Origin: UBA5951 sp012269555
GTDB taxonomy: Bacteria; Pseudomonadota; Alphaproteobacteria; Puniceispirillales; Puniceispirillaceae
Length of the DNA stretch: 64,000 nt
Direction: 5' to 3'
NCBI GenBank assembly: GCA_038147755.1
Contig: JAYQTS010000008.1
Location: forward strand, 186,001-250,000
Shown: positions 28,738 to 38,273 of the stretch, piece after piece
How the letters are laid out: each line of letters begins with the position of its first letter
Numbering within the stretch: position 1 is the first letter of the stretch
Position numbers and translations under genes: made by a program
The notes under the pieces: model-generated
Database searches by the model: none
What the model saw: the letters and a program-made list of their open reading frames with translations, nothing else
Told to the model about the DNA's origin: nothing

Positions 28738-29484
28738 TCATTTCTTTATACTGCCATCCATTAAATGTTCGTGATCGTGATTATGCTGATAAATAGCTAA
28801 ATTTGTTACCATTCTCTCACCAAAAAGGTCTTTGAATTCTGGGCTAGTTGTGACAACGCCGGGTGTTCCTGAGCAGCATATGTGACCATTCAAACAGATA
28901 ACTTTGTCTGTCGTAGACATTACCATATGTAAGTCGTGGGATATAAGCAATATGCCGCAATTTAGCTTAGTTCGTGTTTCTTCAATCAAATTATAAATAG
29001 CATCTTCACCTTTATAATCTACACCCTGCACAGGTTCATCCAAAACTAAAAATTCTGGTGATAATGCAATTGCTCTTGCAACCATAACACGTTGTAATTC
29101 TCCACCAGAAAGAACGCGTATTTCTTTATCGGAAAGATGGGATGTATTTGTTAAAGATAATGCAAATTCAATTTCTTTATCCGAAACTTTTTGTGTTAGC
29201 GAAATGAATCGTTTGACTTTTATAGGAACAGTCCAATCGATTTGTAATTTTTGAGGTACATAGCCAATGCGTATATTGTTTTTTCGACTAGTTGTTCCCT
29301 CATTTAAACCTAAAAGACCAAGAGCCATTTTAGCGGTCGTTGTTTTACCTGAGCCGTTTGGTCCTATTAATGTAACAATTTCCCCACTATGAACACTCAT
29401 CGTGATGCCTCTTACGAGCCAATTTCTATTCTTTCTGACACCAGCATTAGTTAATTTTACAAGTACATTTTCTTTTTTAGACAT
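28738..29484 (-). CDS. znuC: zinc ABC transporter ATP-binding protein ZnuC
   Basis: 248 residues. Walker A GPNGSGKTT at about 41-49, signature VLSGGELQRVMVARA, Walker B LVLDEPVQGVD and the H-loop LISHDLHMVM. The C-terminus has a His tail (YQHNHDHEH) typical of zinc ABC proteins. It powers zinc uptake through ZnuB. First gene of the znuC-znuB-zur unit, divergent from znuA across 93 bases holding the Zur operator. Confidence 0.94.
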   Translation of the reverse strand: MSKKENVLVKLTNAGVRKNRNWLVRGITMSVHSGEIVTLIGPNGSGKTTTAKMALGLLGLNEGTTSRKNNIRIGYVPQKLQIDWTVPIKVKRFISLTQKVSDKEIEFALSLTNTSHLSDKEIRVLSGGELQRVMVARAIALSPEFLVLDEPVQGVDYKGEDAIYNLIEETRTKLNCGILLISHDLHMVMSTTDKVICLNGHICCSGTPGVVTTSPEFKDLFGERMVTNLAIYQHNHDHEHLMDGSIKK

Positions 29485-29523
29485 TTTTTAGAACACAGAT
29501 TATTTATTGAAAAAGAAATAAAA

Positions 29524-29540
29524 ATGTTATATTATAACAT
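29524..29540. promoter_or_regulatory. Zur operator between znuC and znuA
   Basis: The 17 bases ATGTTATATTATAACAT form a perfect palindrome of two 8-base arms around one central base. This matches the known Zur box core TGTTATA-N-TATAACA. It lies in the 93-bp gap between the divergent znuC and znuA starts, so one site can control both directions. It extends on the right into an AACATAA overlap, which may hold a second weaker half-site. Confidence 0.88.
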
Positions 29541-29577
29541 AACATAAAAGTCTAGATAATATCCCAAGGAAATCATC

Positions 29578-30763
29578 ATGCGTATAAACAAATTTATATT
29601 AATGGCATCTACTGCTTTTGCAACAAGCATCTCTGTAGCTCAAGCCGAAATTAGTGTTATAGCCTCTATAAAGCCTGTTCACTCTCTTGTTGCAGGTGTA
29701 ATGAAGGGGTAGGTTCCCCAAACATTATTGTAGATGGGGCTGGTTCTCCGCACTCATATTCTTTAAAGCCGTCGCAGGCTAAGGAATTGCAGGAAGCTAA
29801 TGCTGTGTTTTGGTTTGGTAGAGACCTAGAGACATTTCTTGAAAAACCAATTGAAGCGCTTTCATCAAACGCAAACGTTGTAAAACTTTTAGATACTGAC
29901 GGTTTGTTAAAGCTAGAATTTCGTGAGGGTGGACCATTCTCCGAACATGATCATGATGATGACCATGACGATGACCATGATGATGACCATGACGACCACG
30001 ATGATGACAAAGACCATGATGACCATGATGATCACAAAGACCATGATGACCATGATGATCACAAAGACCATGATGACCATGATGACCATGATGACCATGA
30101 TGACCATGATGACCATGATGATCACGATGATCACAAAGACCATGATGACCATGATGATCACATGATGACCATGATGACCATGATGATGATCACAAAGACC
30201 ATGATGGCCATGATGACCACGGCCATCATGACCATGGGGAACACGATCCACATGTCTGGTTAGACCCAAAAAATGCATCTTTATTGGTTGAGAAAATAGC
30301 AGATGAATTATCTTTAATTGACCCATCAAATGCAGATACTAAGTACGCAAATAATGCCAAAAAAATTCAAGGTGATTTAAATCAACTAGTCGAAGATATA
30401 ACGGTTGAATTAAAACCACTCAGTAATGAGGGTTATATCGTCTTTCATGATGCATATCAGTATTTTGAAAAACGCTTTGGCGTCTCAGCAATTGGTTCCG
30501 TTACAGTATCTCCCGAAATATTACCTGGTGCAGTAGAGAGAACCAAAGAATTAAGGGAAAAAATTGTTAGCTTAGAGGCGAGTTGCGTGTTTTCTGAACC
30601 TCAATTTGAGCCAAAGATAATTAGCACCTTGGTTGAGGGAACTCAAGTCGGAACAGGTGTTTTAGACCCTCTCGGGGCTTCAATTGAAAATGGTCCAGAT
30701 TTATATTTCAAACTCATAAGAAATATGGCCTCTTCTCTGAAGAATTGTTTAACGAAATCGTAA
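29578..30763 (+). CDS. znuA: zinc ABC transporter substrate-binding protein ZnuA with His/Asp-rich loop, two frameshifts
   Basis: 395 residues if two single bases are restored. The ATG at 29578 follows AAGGA and a signal peptide ending in SVAQAE. Lesion 1: the GGGG at 29706-29709 needs a fifth G, turning VMKG-stop into VMKGVGSPNIIVDGAGSPHSYSLKPSQ. Lesion 2: CACATG at 30159-30164 needs one base, returning the frame to HGHHDHGEHDPHVWLDPKN. Zinc ligands are the His of SPHSYS, of DPHVWL and of FHDAYQYF, plus the Asp of LDPLG. Between them a loop of about 100 residues is almost only His, Asp and Lys. Confidence 0.92.
29945..30240 (+). repeat. tandem 9-bp repeat encoding His-Asp-Asp units in znuA
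   Basis: The unit GACCATGAT and close variants (GATCACAAA, GACCACGAT) repeat about thirty times. It encodes runs of HDD with HKD interruptions, a metal-chelating loop longer than in most ZnuA proteins. The repeat is a site for slippage, and the second znuA lesion lies within it. Confidence 0.85.
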
Positions 30764-30787
30764 AATTGTAATCAAACATAATAAGTT

Positions 30788-30835
30788 AAAAAAAGTGCTG
30801 CATATCTACTGTCTCTCCAGTTGCAGCGCTTTTTT
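30788..30835. terminator. bidirectional intrinsic terminator after znuA
   Basis: AAAAAAAGTGCTGCA (from 30788) and TGCAGCGCTTTTTT (30822-30835) are complementary with one G-T pair. They form a stem flanked by A- and T-tracts that works on both strands. It lies just after znuA and overlaps the last codons of the convergent oxidoreductase gene. The loop is about 19 bases. Confidence 0.7.
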
Positions 30836-31888
30836 GTGCTGCAAGACTATTTTAACTGCAGCATATCCGTCTTTCAAGCTAACTTCGGGTTGAGATTGTT
30901 CTTTGAGCATCTTTGCAAAATTTGCATGTTGGAAATAAGTTGCTCCGTTATGGTCTCCAACATTCAATAAAACAGTATCTACTGGGGTATCAATGAATTG
31001 AACTGGTTTTCCTTCGCGAGGTGATATAACAACTTGCGGTGTTGGTTGAGGATGAGTTTTGTGCTGCCAAAAACGCCCTGGACCAGGTACTAAAGCCTCT
31101 ATTTTTCCAGATTTTCCTACAACAGAAATCTCTTCTTGATATCGAGAACCCTCAGCAAACATACACAACTCAAGCATACCTTTTATTCCGTTCTCGAATT
31201 CTATTAAAACATATCCATGGTCATCTATATCAGGGGTTATGCCGTCATATTTTTCATCTTTATGATTAACGGCTTGACCGCTAATAGCCATTACTTTTTT
31301 TGCTTCGCTTTTTGTGATAAGCCGCATTAAATCAAAAAAATGGCAGCATTTTTCAACAAATGTTCCGCCAGAATTTCTGTTAAATCTGTTCCAATTATTC
31401 ACCTTAGTTAAGAACGGAAACCGATGTTCCTTAATAGATACCATAGAGACACCATCCGTGACTTGCTCTATTTTCTCTAAAAGACACGCAATGGGGGGCA
31501 TGTATCGATATTCCATAGCAACCCACACTGGTTTAGGATAGCTTGATATAAGGTTGGAGATGCGTTTATCATCTGCGGGATTTGTGAATAGTGGCTTTTC
31601 AATCATCAAGGGTATTGGATGAGTTGCAGCTATTTCTTCAAACTGTTCTAAGTGTAAGTTGTTTGGTGATGCAATTACCACACAATCTAACGATTTTATT
31701 CCTAATAATTCCTGAATGGATTCGACGTGCGACGCGTTTGGAGCGATAATAGAGGCTTTTTCTCTCATTTTCTTATCTGGTTCAAAGATGCCGGCAACAT
31801 TAGACCCTTTAATTAGATTAATATTTTTAATGTGTTCCTGGCCCATCATACCGCAACCGACAAACCCATAATTCAATTTTTTAGCCAC
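30806..31888 (-). CDS. Gfo/Idh/MocA family oxidoreductase
   Basis: 360 residues. The Rossmann motif FVGCGMMGQEHI lies at the N-terminus and the EKP signature appears as MIEKPLFTN. The C-terminal domain has NWNRFNRNSGGTFVEKCCHFFDLMR, the active-site region of inositol/sugar dehydrogenase relatives. Substrate unknown; inositol, or a sugar or amino-sugar acid, is plausible next to the sugar cluster. It converges with znuA and diverges from the flavin monooxygenase. Confidence 0.85.
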   Translation of the reverse strand: MAKKLNYGFVGCGMMGQEHIKNINLIKGSNVAGIFEPDKKMREKASIIAPNASHVESIQELLGIKSLDCVVIASPNNLHLEQFEEIAATHPIPLMIEKPLFTNPADDKRISNLISSYPKPVWVAMEYRYMPPIACLLEKIEQVTDGVSMVSIKEHRFPFLTKVNNWNRFNRNSGGTFVEKCCHFFDLMRLITKSEAKKVMAISGQAVNHKDEKYDGITPDIDDHGYVLIEFENGIKGMLELCMFAEGSRYQEEISVVGKSGKIEALVPGPGRFWQHKTHPQPTPQVVISPREGKPVQFIDTPVDTVLLNVGDHNGATYFQHANFAKMLKEQSQPEVSLKDGYAAVKIVLQHKKALQLERQ

Positions 31889-32051
31889 TAAAAAGTACCT
31901 TTACAGTTGTGAGTTTATTTGCAATTAAATTAATCAATTTAAAAATTTTTTGAAATATAATAGAGTTTAAAACAGATCCTAAGCGTTTCTCATAGGCTTT
32001 TTTATTTTCGAAGTCATAATTATAATGAGACATAAAACTTTTGGAGAAAAA

Positions 32052-33209
32052 ATGACTGTAGTTCAAGTTACTTCACAGGAATCAAATGCGGTAGAGGTAT
32101 CATGGTTTTCAGCATTATGTTCAGATGATTATGCCTATCTCGGAGTGCCTGATACCTCTCTGAAGTCATCTTGGCAGCACTGTTCTGAGATTGTAAAAAC
32201 TGCAGAGCAACAGGGGTTTCGAAATATACTGTGTCCGTCCTCTTATCAAGTTGGCCAGGATACTTTAACGTTTGTTGCCGGCTGTGCACCTATAACTTCA
32301 AAAATAAATTTACTTGCTGCAGTGAGATGTGGAGAGATGCAACCAATTATGTTAGCAAGAACGCTTGCCACATTGGACCATATGCTTGAGGGGCGCTTAA
32401 CAGTAAATATCATCTCTTCTGATTTTCCTGGTCAAGTAGAGGATAGCGCTTACCGATATCAGCGTTCTCGAGAAGTTGTACAAATTTTAAAGCAAGCTTG
32501 GACTCAAGATAAAATTAATTTTAAGGGTAAAATTTATCAATTTGAAAATATAACTGCGGATCCAGCAAAACCATATCAGCAAAACGGTGGACCATTATTA
32601 TACTTCGGAGGTTATTCTCCATCTGCTTTAGCTTTATGTGCTGAGTATTGTGACGTATATCTTATGTGGCCTGAAACAAAGGAGATACTAGCACATAGAA
32701 TGAAGACAGTATCAAATTTGGCAGAAGAGCATAACAGGACTTTAGACTATGGATTGCGCGTTCATGTGATAGTAAGAGACACAGAAAAAGAAGCGAGGGA
32801 ATACGCAGAGGGCCTTGTCTCAAAACTTGATGATGGAAAAGGAAGTGAAATAAGAGGACGTGCATTAGATAGCACTTCTTTGGGAGTAGCTAATCAGACA
32901 AAAAATCGTGAGAATGCAGACAGTTATGGGTATATAGAACCGAATTTATGGACTGGGGTTGGTAGAGCCCGCTCTGGATGTGGGGCAGCTCTTGTTGGAT
33001 CAACTGACCAAGTGCTATCCGAACTCGAATCATATCAAAAAATGGGCATTAGAGCATTTATTCTATCTGGTTATCCCCATATAGATGAGTGCAAAAATTT
33101 TGGGTCAAAAGTAATTAGTAATTTGAATACTTGCTCATTACCCCATCTTTATGGAAGGGTGCCTGATTCCCCACCGTTAACACCGCTGGCAGCTGGAGAC
33201 CGATATTAA
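32052..33209 (+). CDS. LLM-class flavin-dependent monooxygenase
   Basis: 385 residues from the ATG at 32052, which has GGAG 5 bases upstream. The TIM-barrel luciferase-like fold shows AEQQGFRNILCPSSYQ, INLLAAVRCGEMQPIMLARTLATLDHMLEGRLTVNIISSDFPG and LYFGGYSPSALALCAEYCDVYLMWPET, close to the alkanesulfonate monooxygenase (SsuD) group. The true substrate is not known. The aldo/keto reductase gene starts one base after its stop, so the two are coupled. Confidence 0.85.
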   Translation: MTVVQVTSQESNAVEVSWFSALCSDDYAYLGVPDTSLKSSWQHCSEIVKTAEQQGFRNILCPSSYQVGQDTLTFVAGCAPITSKINLLAAVRCGEMQPIMLARTLATLDHMLEGRLTVNIISSDFPGQVEDSAYRYQRSREVVQILKQAWTQDKINFKGKIYQFENITADPAKPYQQNGGPLLYFGGYSPSALALCAEYCDVYLMWPETKEILAHRMKTVSNLAEEHNRTLDYGLRVHVIVRDTEKEAREYAEGLVSKLDDGKGSEIRGRALDSTSLGVANQTKNRENADSYGYIEPNLWTGVGRARSGCGAALVGSTDQVLSELESYQKMGIRAFILSGYPHIDECKNFGSKVISNLNTCSLPHLYGRVPDSPPLTPLAAGDRY

Positions 33210-33210
33210 A

Positions 33211-34103
33211 ATGGAACGAATAAAAAAGTAAGCGAAAATGTTTCTTTATCTCGAATTATTTATGGAATGTGGCGATTAACAGATGATACGGATACAAGCT
33301 CGTCGCACATAACAAAAAAATTAGAGGCTTGTCTTGAACAGCAAATTACAACTATAGACCAGGCTGATATATACGGAGGGTATGAAGCAGAGGAATTATT
33401 AGGAGTATCCTTAAAAGAATCCGGTTATAGAGATAAGCTCGAAATCGTAACTAAATGTGGAATTATTGCTCCGGTTGGTAGATTTAAGCAATCCCCAGTT
33501 AAATATTATGATACGTCGAAAGAACATATTTACCAGTCAGTTGAGCACTCTTTGAAACTGATGAATATAGATTATATCGACCTACTTTTACTACACCGTC
33601 CGGATCCCTTTATGAATCCAGAAGAAACTGGGTTTACATTAGATAGTTTGGTTGAGCAGGGAAAAGTTAGAGAAGTAGGGGTTTCAAATTTCAAACCCTA
33701 TGATTTTTCTTTGTTGCAATCATTTATGCACAAAAAACTTGTAACAAATCAGATTGAAATAAGTATAATATCAAATGATTGTTTTACAAATGGTGATCTA
33801 GCATTCATGCAAGAAAAACGATTGCCAATAATGGCTTGGTCTCCATTGGCCGGTGGAAAACTCTTTGATAGCGATAATAAATTCTTAATCGATCTCCTTA
33901 AAGAGATTTCAAATATTTACAACACCACACCGGCAGCTATCGCAATTGCCTGGTTGCTCGCTCACCCAGCCAATATTATGCCAGTCATGGGAACCAATTC
34001 ACTAACACGAATCAGGGCTCTTTCTAAGGCATGTGATATAAATTTAGACAAACAAAGCTGGTTTAGAATTTATGAAACCGCTATGGGTCACGAGGTGCCT
34101 TAA
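33211..34103 (+). CDS. aldo/keto reductase, single-base frameshift near start
   Basis: 297 residues if the A6 run at 33222-33227 gains one base; then the ATG at 33211 reads MERIKKVSENVSLSRIIYGMWRLTDD in frame with the rest. The tetrad is visible: Asp and Tyr in DQADIYGG, Lys in VTKCGI and His in LLLHRPDP. The family reduces carbonyls with NADPH; the YdhF-like oxidoreductases are the closest I recall. It directly follows the flavin monooxygenase, ahead of the agl operon, suggesting shared use of a sugar or carbonyl substrate. Confidence 0.86.
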
Positions 34104-34183
34104 TTTTTCATTTAAAATCTACTTTTATATATATAAAAATACTAAACTCTCTATTTATTAATTATCTGTTTTATATAAATTTT

Positions 34184-34198
34184 TTGAAAACATTTTAA
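34184..34198 (+). promoter_or_regulatory. possible LacI-type operator upstream of aglE
   Basis: The bases TTGAAAACATTTTAA resemble a degenerate LacI-family operator (ideal TTGAAAACGTTTTCAA) within the 259-bp gap before aglE. The centre is CA rather than CG and the right half fits poorly. Rhizobial agl operons are controlled by the LacI-type AglR, but no such regulator is in the window. AT-richness makes chance matches likely. Confidence 0.2.
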
Positions 34199-34362
34199 TT
34201 ATTAAATTGATTGTTTGTTGAGAAATTAAATCAGGTAATTTTAAAATACATATTAGCTACTTGTGTATTTAAATAAAATATGTGTAAGGTCGTGGTCATT
34301 AAGGGGATTGGTATTTCAAATTTTGATCCTTTAATGGGTCAAAGATTATTAGGAGGAAATAA

Positions 34363-35697
34363 ATGAAATATACTCGTAATATGATTGGTGCAGCCACTTT
34401 TGCATCATTCTTGTTAGCAGGGTCTGCCTACGCAGATGTTTGCGATACACCATCTAAATTGGGTGACTTAGGAAGTTTTCCTGGTGAGGTTATCACTATG
34501 CAGGGTTCCATGTTGGGTACCGACCAAGAAATGCTTGAAGCAACATTTAGTTGTTTTGAGAAAGCAACTGGTGCTACTATTCAATATTCGGGTTCTCGAG
34601 ATTTTGCAGCGTTGGTTGTTGCGGATTTACGTTCTAACAACGCCCCAAATATCGCTATTTTCCCGCAGCCAGGTCTCGCAGCGGATATGGCAAAAGAAGG
34701 ACATTTAGTTCCTCTTGGTGATGACATGGCTGATTGGATGGCTAAAAATTATGGGGCTGGCTCTTCTTGGGTTGACCTAGGAACTTATGCTGATGCAAAC
34801 GGCAAAGAGAACTTTTATGGTTTTGCCTATAAAATGGACCTTAAGTCTTTAGTTTGGTATTCGCCAGAACAATTCGAAGATAATGGCTATGAAATTCCAA
34901 AAACAATGGAAGAGTTAATTGAGCTATCCGACCAGATGGTCGCTGATGGAAACACACCTTGGTGTATCGGCATCGAGTCTGGTAACGCGACTGGTTGGAC
35001 TGCGACAGATTGGATGGAAGATCTGATGCTCAGAACAGCTTCACCTGCAAAATATGACCAATGGGTTTCAAACGAATTACCATTTAATAGTCCAGAGGTT
35101 ATAAACGCGATGGAAGTTTTCGGAAAATTTTCGAGAAATGACGATTATGTTGCGGGTGGTGCATCTTCAGTTGCGACAACATCATTTGGTGATGCGCCGA
35201 AAGGTCTATTTACATCTCCACCAAGCTGTATGATGCATCGTCAAGCATCCTTTATTTCTGGGTTCTTCCCGAAAAAAGGACAAGAAGTTGCAGATGGTGA
35301 GGCAGATGCATTTTACTTTCCACCTTATGCGTCTAAAAATTTAGGCAATCCTGTTCTTGGTGCAGGAACTCTTTACACAATGACTAAAGATTCGCCAGCT
35401 ACACGTGCTTTTTTCAAGTTTCTAACTGAAGCCTCAGCCCATGAAGCTTGGATGCAGCAAGGGGTGCTTTTAACTGCGCATAAAGGGGCAAGTCTAGATG
35501 CCTATGCAACTCCGTTACTTCGTAAACAGGGCGAAATTTTGGTGAATGCTACAACTTTTCGTTTTGATGCTTCAGACTTAATGCCAGGCGCAATCGGAGC
35601 TGGAGCATTTTGGAGTGAAATGACTGCATTTGCAAATGGCCAAGACGCTCAAACAACTGCTGATAATATTCAAGCAGCTTGGGATGCTATTAAGTAA
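34363..35697 (+). CDS. aglE: alpha-glucoside ABC transporter substrate-binding protein
   Basis: 444 residues. A signal peptide of about 24 residues ends SAYADVC. The mature part is a family 1 sugar-binding protein: GSMLGTDQEMLEATFSCFEKATG, VADLRSNNAPNIAIFPQPGLAADMAKEGHLVPL, and WCIGIESGNATGWTATDWMED. This sequence type matches AglE of rhizobial agl operons. A strong AGGAGG precedes the start. It is followed by a hairpin and the two permease genes. It captures maltose, trehalose, sucrose or similar sugars, as inferred from the family. Confidence 0.92.
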   Translation: MKYTRNMIGAATFASFLLAGSAYADVCDTPSKLGDLGSFPGEVITMQGSMLGTDQEMLEATFSCFEKATGATIQYSGSRDFAALVVADLRSNNAPNIAIFPQPGLAADMAKEGHLVPLGDDMADWMAKNYGAGSSWVDLGTYADANGKENFYGFAYKMDLKSLVWYSPEQFEDNGYEIPKTMEELIELSDQMVADGNTPWCIGIESGNATGWTATDWMEDLMLRTASPAKYDQWVSNELPFNSPEVINAMEVFGKFSRNDDYVAGGASSVATTSFGDAPKGLFTSPPSCMMHRQASFISGFFPKKGQEVADGEADAFYFPPYASKNLGNPVLGAGTLYTMTKDSPATRAFFKFLTEASAHEAWMQQGVLLTAHKGASLDAYATPLLRKQGEILVNATTFRFDASDLMPGAIGAGAFWSEMTAFANGQDAQTTADNIQAAWDAIK

Positions 35698-35718
35698 TTT
35701 CATCCAGTTTTGTTAAGC

Positions 35719-35750
35719 ATTGGAGCACGGGTTTATTCCTGTGCTCCAAT
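35719..35750 (+). promoter_or_regulatory. stem-loop between aglE and aglF
   Basis: ATTGGAGCACGGG (35719-35731) and CCTGTGCTCCAAT (35738-35750) form a 13-bp stem with one G-T pair and a 6-base loop. There is no T-tract after it. This position, after a binding-protein gene and before permease genes, is where many ABC operons have an RNA-stabilising or partial-attenuation hairpin. It would leave more mRNA for the binding protein than for the membrane parts. Confidence 0.7.
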
Positions 35751-35776
35751 CATTTTAAAATCAAGGTAATTAAGAC

Positions 35777-37030
35777 ATGCGACCAATTATGAAAATAGTT
35801 GCCAGCAACGGATTGGCTATTTTGTTGACGATTATCTGTGTATTGCCTATTACAGCCATCTTCGCATACTCTCTTACTGCACCCCTTGATAATCTTTTTT
35901 CCAATTTGGGATTATGGTTGCGCGAAAGTCGAGATTGGTCATTAGCAGCGATAGATGTAGAATTAAGATTTGCTAAAATTAGTTTTGCAGTCCGCTCAGT
36001 GGTAATTGCCGTTGGCATTTCGTGTTTATATTTTTGGATTACTAATTGGCTAAATAGTGGTTTAGCCATCGCACAAGAGCAAAAGTCAATTGGCCGCCAA
36101 TCTGCAATCATAGAGGCCATTCAGCCCTGGATTTTTGTTGGGCCAGCGCTTGTTCTGCTCACCTTATTCCTTGTCGTTCCCGCTTTTATAACACTCGGAA
36201 TTTCATTTCAGGAAGCCAATGGAGATTTTACAACCAATAATTATTCATTCATATGGGATCCAAAAGCATTAGGGTACATCCAATTTAGATTTGCAATGAG
36301 AAATAGTTTAATGTGGCTAATTCTTGTGCCAACATTTTGCATTATTTTTGGGCTTGCAGTCGCTGTATTGGCTGATTCATTGAAGTGGGGTGTTGTTGCA
36401 AAAACATTTATTTTTGTTCCCATGGCTATATCTTTTGTTGGTGCTGCTGTCATATGGAGAAATATTTTTGCTGGCGGTGGCATCGAAGCTCAACAAGTTA
36501 TGAATGGTTTTACTCCCTCTTATCAAACTGGATTATTAAAATCTTTGCTCGGGCACCCTCCCTCATACAATGAACCACTTTATAATTTGAAATTTTGGGG
36601 TAATTTCTTTTTGATGTGGATTATGGTTTGGATTAAAACTGGTTTTGCTATGGTCATTTTTTCTGCAGCACTAAGAGGAGTTCCAAAGGAAACGGTAGAG
36701 GCTGCAATTATAGATGGAGCAAATCCATGGCAACTTTTTTTCAAAATCAAACTACCACAAATTTATTCTACAGTAGTTGTCGTTTGGACATATATGGTGA
36801 CAGAGGTCCTCAAAGTCTTTGATATCCCATATGCATTATCTGCAAATGACGATGATAAATTATTGCTTGCGACAATGATGGAGGCAGCCAAAAATACCTG
36901 GTCAATTGGCGGTGATGCAGTAGATAATCTATTTGCTTCAATAGCTATTATGTTAATGATAACCGTTATACCTCACATGATATTCAACGCTTGGCGGCTC
37001 AGAAAAGAGCAAAAAGAATTAGGTAATTGA
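35777..37030 (+). CDS. aglF: alpha-glucoside ABC transporter permease
   Basis: 417 residues, longer than simple sugar permeases because the N-terminus carries an added membrane helix and a periplasmic segment (about 1-110). The MalF-type core has six helices and the EAA motif VPKETVEAAIIDGANPWQLFFKIKLPQ. It forms one half of the channel, with AglG. It lies 14 bases before aglG, in the order aglE-aglF-aglG-aglA-aglK known from Sinorhizobium. Confidence 0.9.
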   Translation: MRPIMKIVASNGLAILLTIICVLPITAIFAYSLTAPLDNLFSNLGLWLRESRDWSLAAIDVELRFAKISFAVRSVVIAVGISCLYFWITNWLNSGLAIAQEQKSIGRQSAIIEAIQPWIFVGPALVLLTLFLVVPAFITLGISFQEANGDFTTNNYSFIWDPKALGYIQFRFAMRNSLMWLILVPTFCIIFGLAVAVLADSLKWGVVAKTFIFVPMAISFVGAAVIWRNIFAGGGIEAQQVMNGFTPSYQTGLLKSLLGHPPSYNEPLYNLKFWGNFFLMWIMVWIKTGFAMVIFSAALRGVPKETVEAAIIDGANPWQLFFKIKLPQIYSTVVVVWTYMVTEVLKVFDIPYALSANDDDKLLLATMMEAAKNTWSIGGDAVDNLFASIAIMLMITVIPHMIFNAWRLRKEQKELGN

Positions 37031-37043
37031 GGATATTGACACC

Positions 37044-38270
37044 ATGATAAACCGAACTTTGAGTAATATTGTGTTAGGCTTGATAGTGGTAATTTGGGTT
37101 GTTCCTTTTATAGCGCTTGTAGCCACCTCGCTTCGTTCTGAGATGGCTACAAAAACCTCTGGTTTTTGGACCTCATTTACACCAACCATATTAGGGCATC
37201 GTTTTAGCACTCATGACAAGAATGAAGTGTTAAAATCAAACCAATTAACCGGAAATATATTTAAAAGAATAAATAAAGAGCAAGCGTGGTTTCCTGTTTC
37301 CGGTAGCGTTGAGTCCATAATGTTTAAAGGCCGTGTGCCAGATCCTAACAATCCTGGAAAAACTGTTTTACAGAAAAAACTTGTACCTGTTGGGGAAGTT
37401 ATGAAAGTAAGGGGTGGTGATTTTATTTTTCAGACAAATGGGGATTTTATATGGACTTTTCCTCAGGGCTCCGAGCTAAAACCAAAAAAATTAGATGTGT
37501 TTATTAATCAGGACCCCGTATTTGCGCCAGAGGCTTACGTAGAGGTTCTCATTGATAATGAAAATGTGCCTAATGCCCTTATCTCATCATTTATAGTAAC
37601 AATACCCGCTACTATTATTCCTATTACAATAGCTGCATTTGCTGCATATGCATTTGCATGGATGAAATTTCCAGGAAGAGACTGGATATTTATCGCAGTT
37701 GTGACATTGATGATCGTCCCAACCCAATTAGCTTTCTTACCGATTTTGCAAGGATTTAATGGAATAGCTACTTGGATGATGGCGCTCCAGGAGTTGCTTA
37801 CAGATTGTGAGATAACGGATAGTTGCTCTGTTCCCTCAAAGTCTTTTGCAAGTCTTTGGATTACTCATACTGCATTTGGGCAACCTCTTGCTATCTATCT
37901 TTTGCGAAATTATATAGTCGGGCTTCCTAAAGAGCTGCTTGAGAGTGCAAGGATAGATGGTGCTTCTCACATGCAAATTTTTCTCAAGATTATAGTACCT
38001 CTATCTGTTCCTGCACTAGCATCTTTTGCAATTTTTCAATTTTTATGGATATGGAATGACCTTCTAGTAGCTCTTTATATTGGTCCCAGTAACTCAGATG
38101 AACGTGTCTTCCCAATTTTATTAGAGCAGCAGTTAGGTACTTTTGGTGATCAGCTTCATCTTTTGAATGCGTCAGCTGTTATTTCAATGATAATTCCCGT
38201 GATAGTATTTCTTGCTATGCAGCGATATTTTATTCGTGGGTTGCTTGCTGGTTCGGTAAAAGGAGGCTGA
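37044..38270 (+). CDS. aglG: alpha-glucoside ABC transporter permease
   Basis: 408 residues. The MalG-type core ends with the EAA motif LPKELLESARIDGASHMQIFLKIIVP. A large periplasmic insertion (about residues 40-170, with PDPNNPGKT and GDFIFQTNGDF) follows the first helix, as in AglG proteins. The AGGAGG for aglA lies inside its last codons, so the genes are translationally coupled. Confidence 0.9.
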   Translation: MINRTLSNIVLGLIVVIWVVPFIALVATSLRSEMATKTSGFWTSFTPTILGHRFSTHDKNEVLKSNQLTGNIFKRINKEQAWFPVSGSVESIMFKGRVPDPNNPGKTVLQKKLVPVGEVMKVRGGDFIFQTNGDFIWTFPQGSELKPKKLDVFINQDPVFAPEAYVEVLIDNENVPNALISSFIVTIPATIIPITIAAFAAYAFAWMKFPGRDWIFIAVVTLMIVPTQLAFLPILQGFNGIATWMMALQELLTDCEITDSCSVPSKSFASLWITHTAFGQPLAIYLLRNYIVGLPKELLESARIDGASHMQIFLKIIVPLSVPALASFAIFQFLWIWNDLLVALYIGPSNSDERVFPILLEQQLGTFGDQLHLLNASAVISMIIPVIVFLAMQRYFIRGLLAGSVKGG

Positions 38271-38273
38271 TAA

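Noticed and set aside
29887..29960. Possibility that the znuA breaks are programmed frameshifts.
   Set aside because: No slippery heptamer with downstream structure is seen, and similar one-base lesions occur in many unrelated genes of the window.
29945..30240. The regular repeat considered as a CRISPR array.
   Set aside because: Units are 9 bp without unique spacers and are in frame within a protein.
29913..30329. Long open frames on both strands inside the znuA repeat encoding runs of Met, Thr, Ile or Val.
   Set aside because: They are shadow frames of the GACCATGAT tandem repeat; the His/Asp frame is the real one, as shown by ZnuA motifs on both sides.
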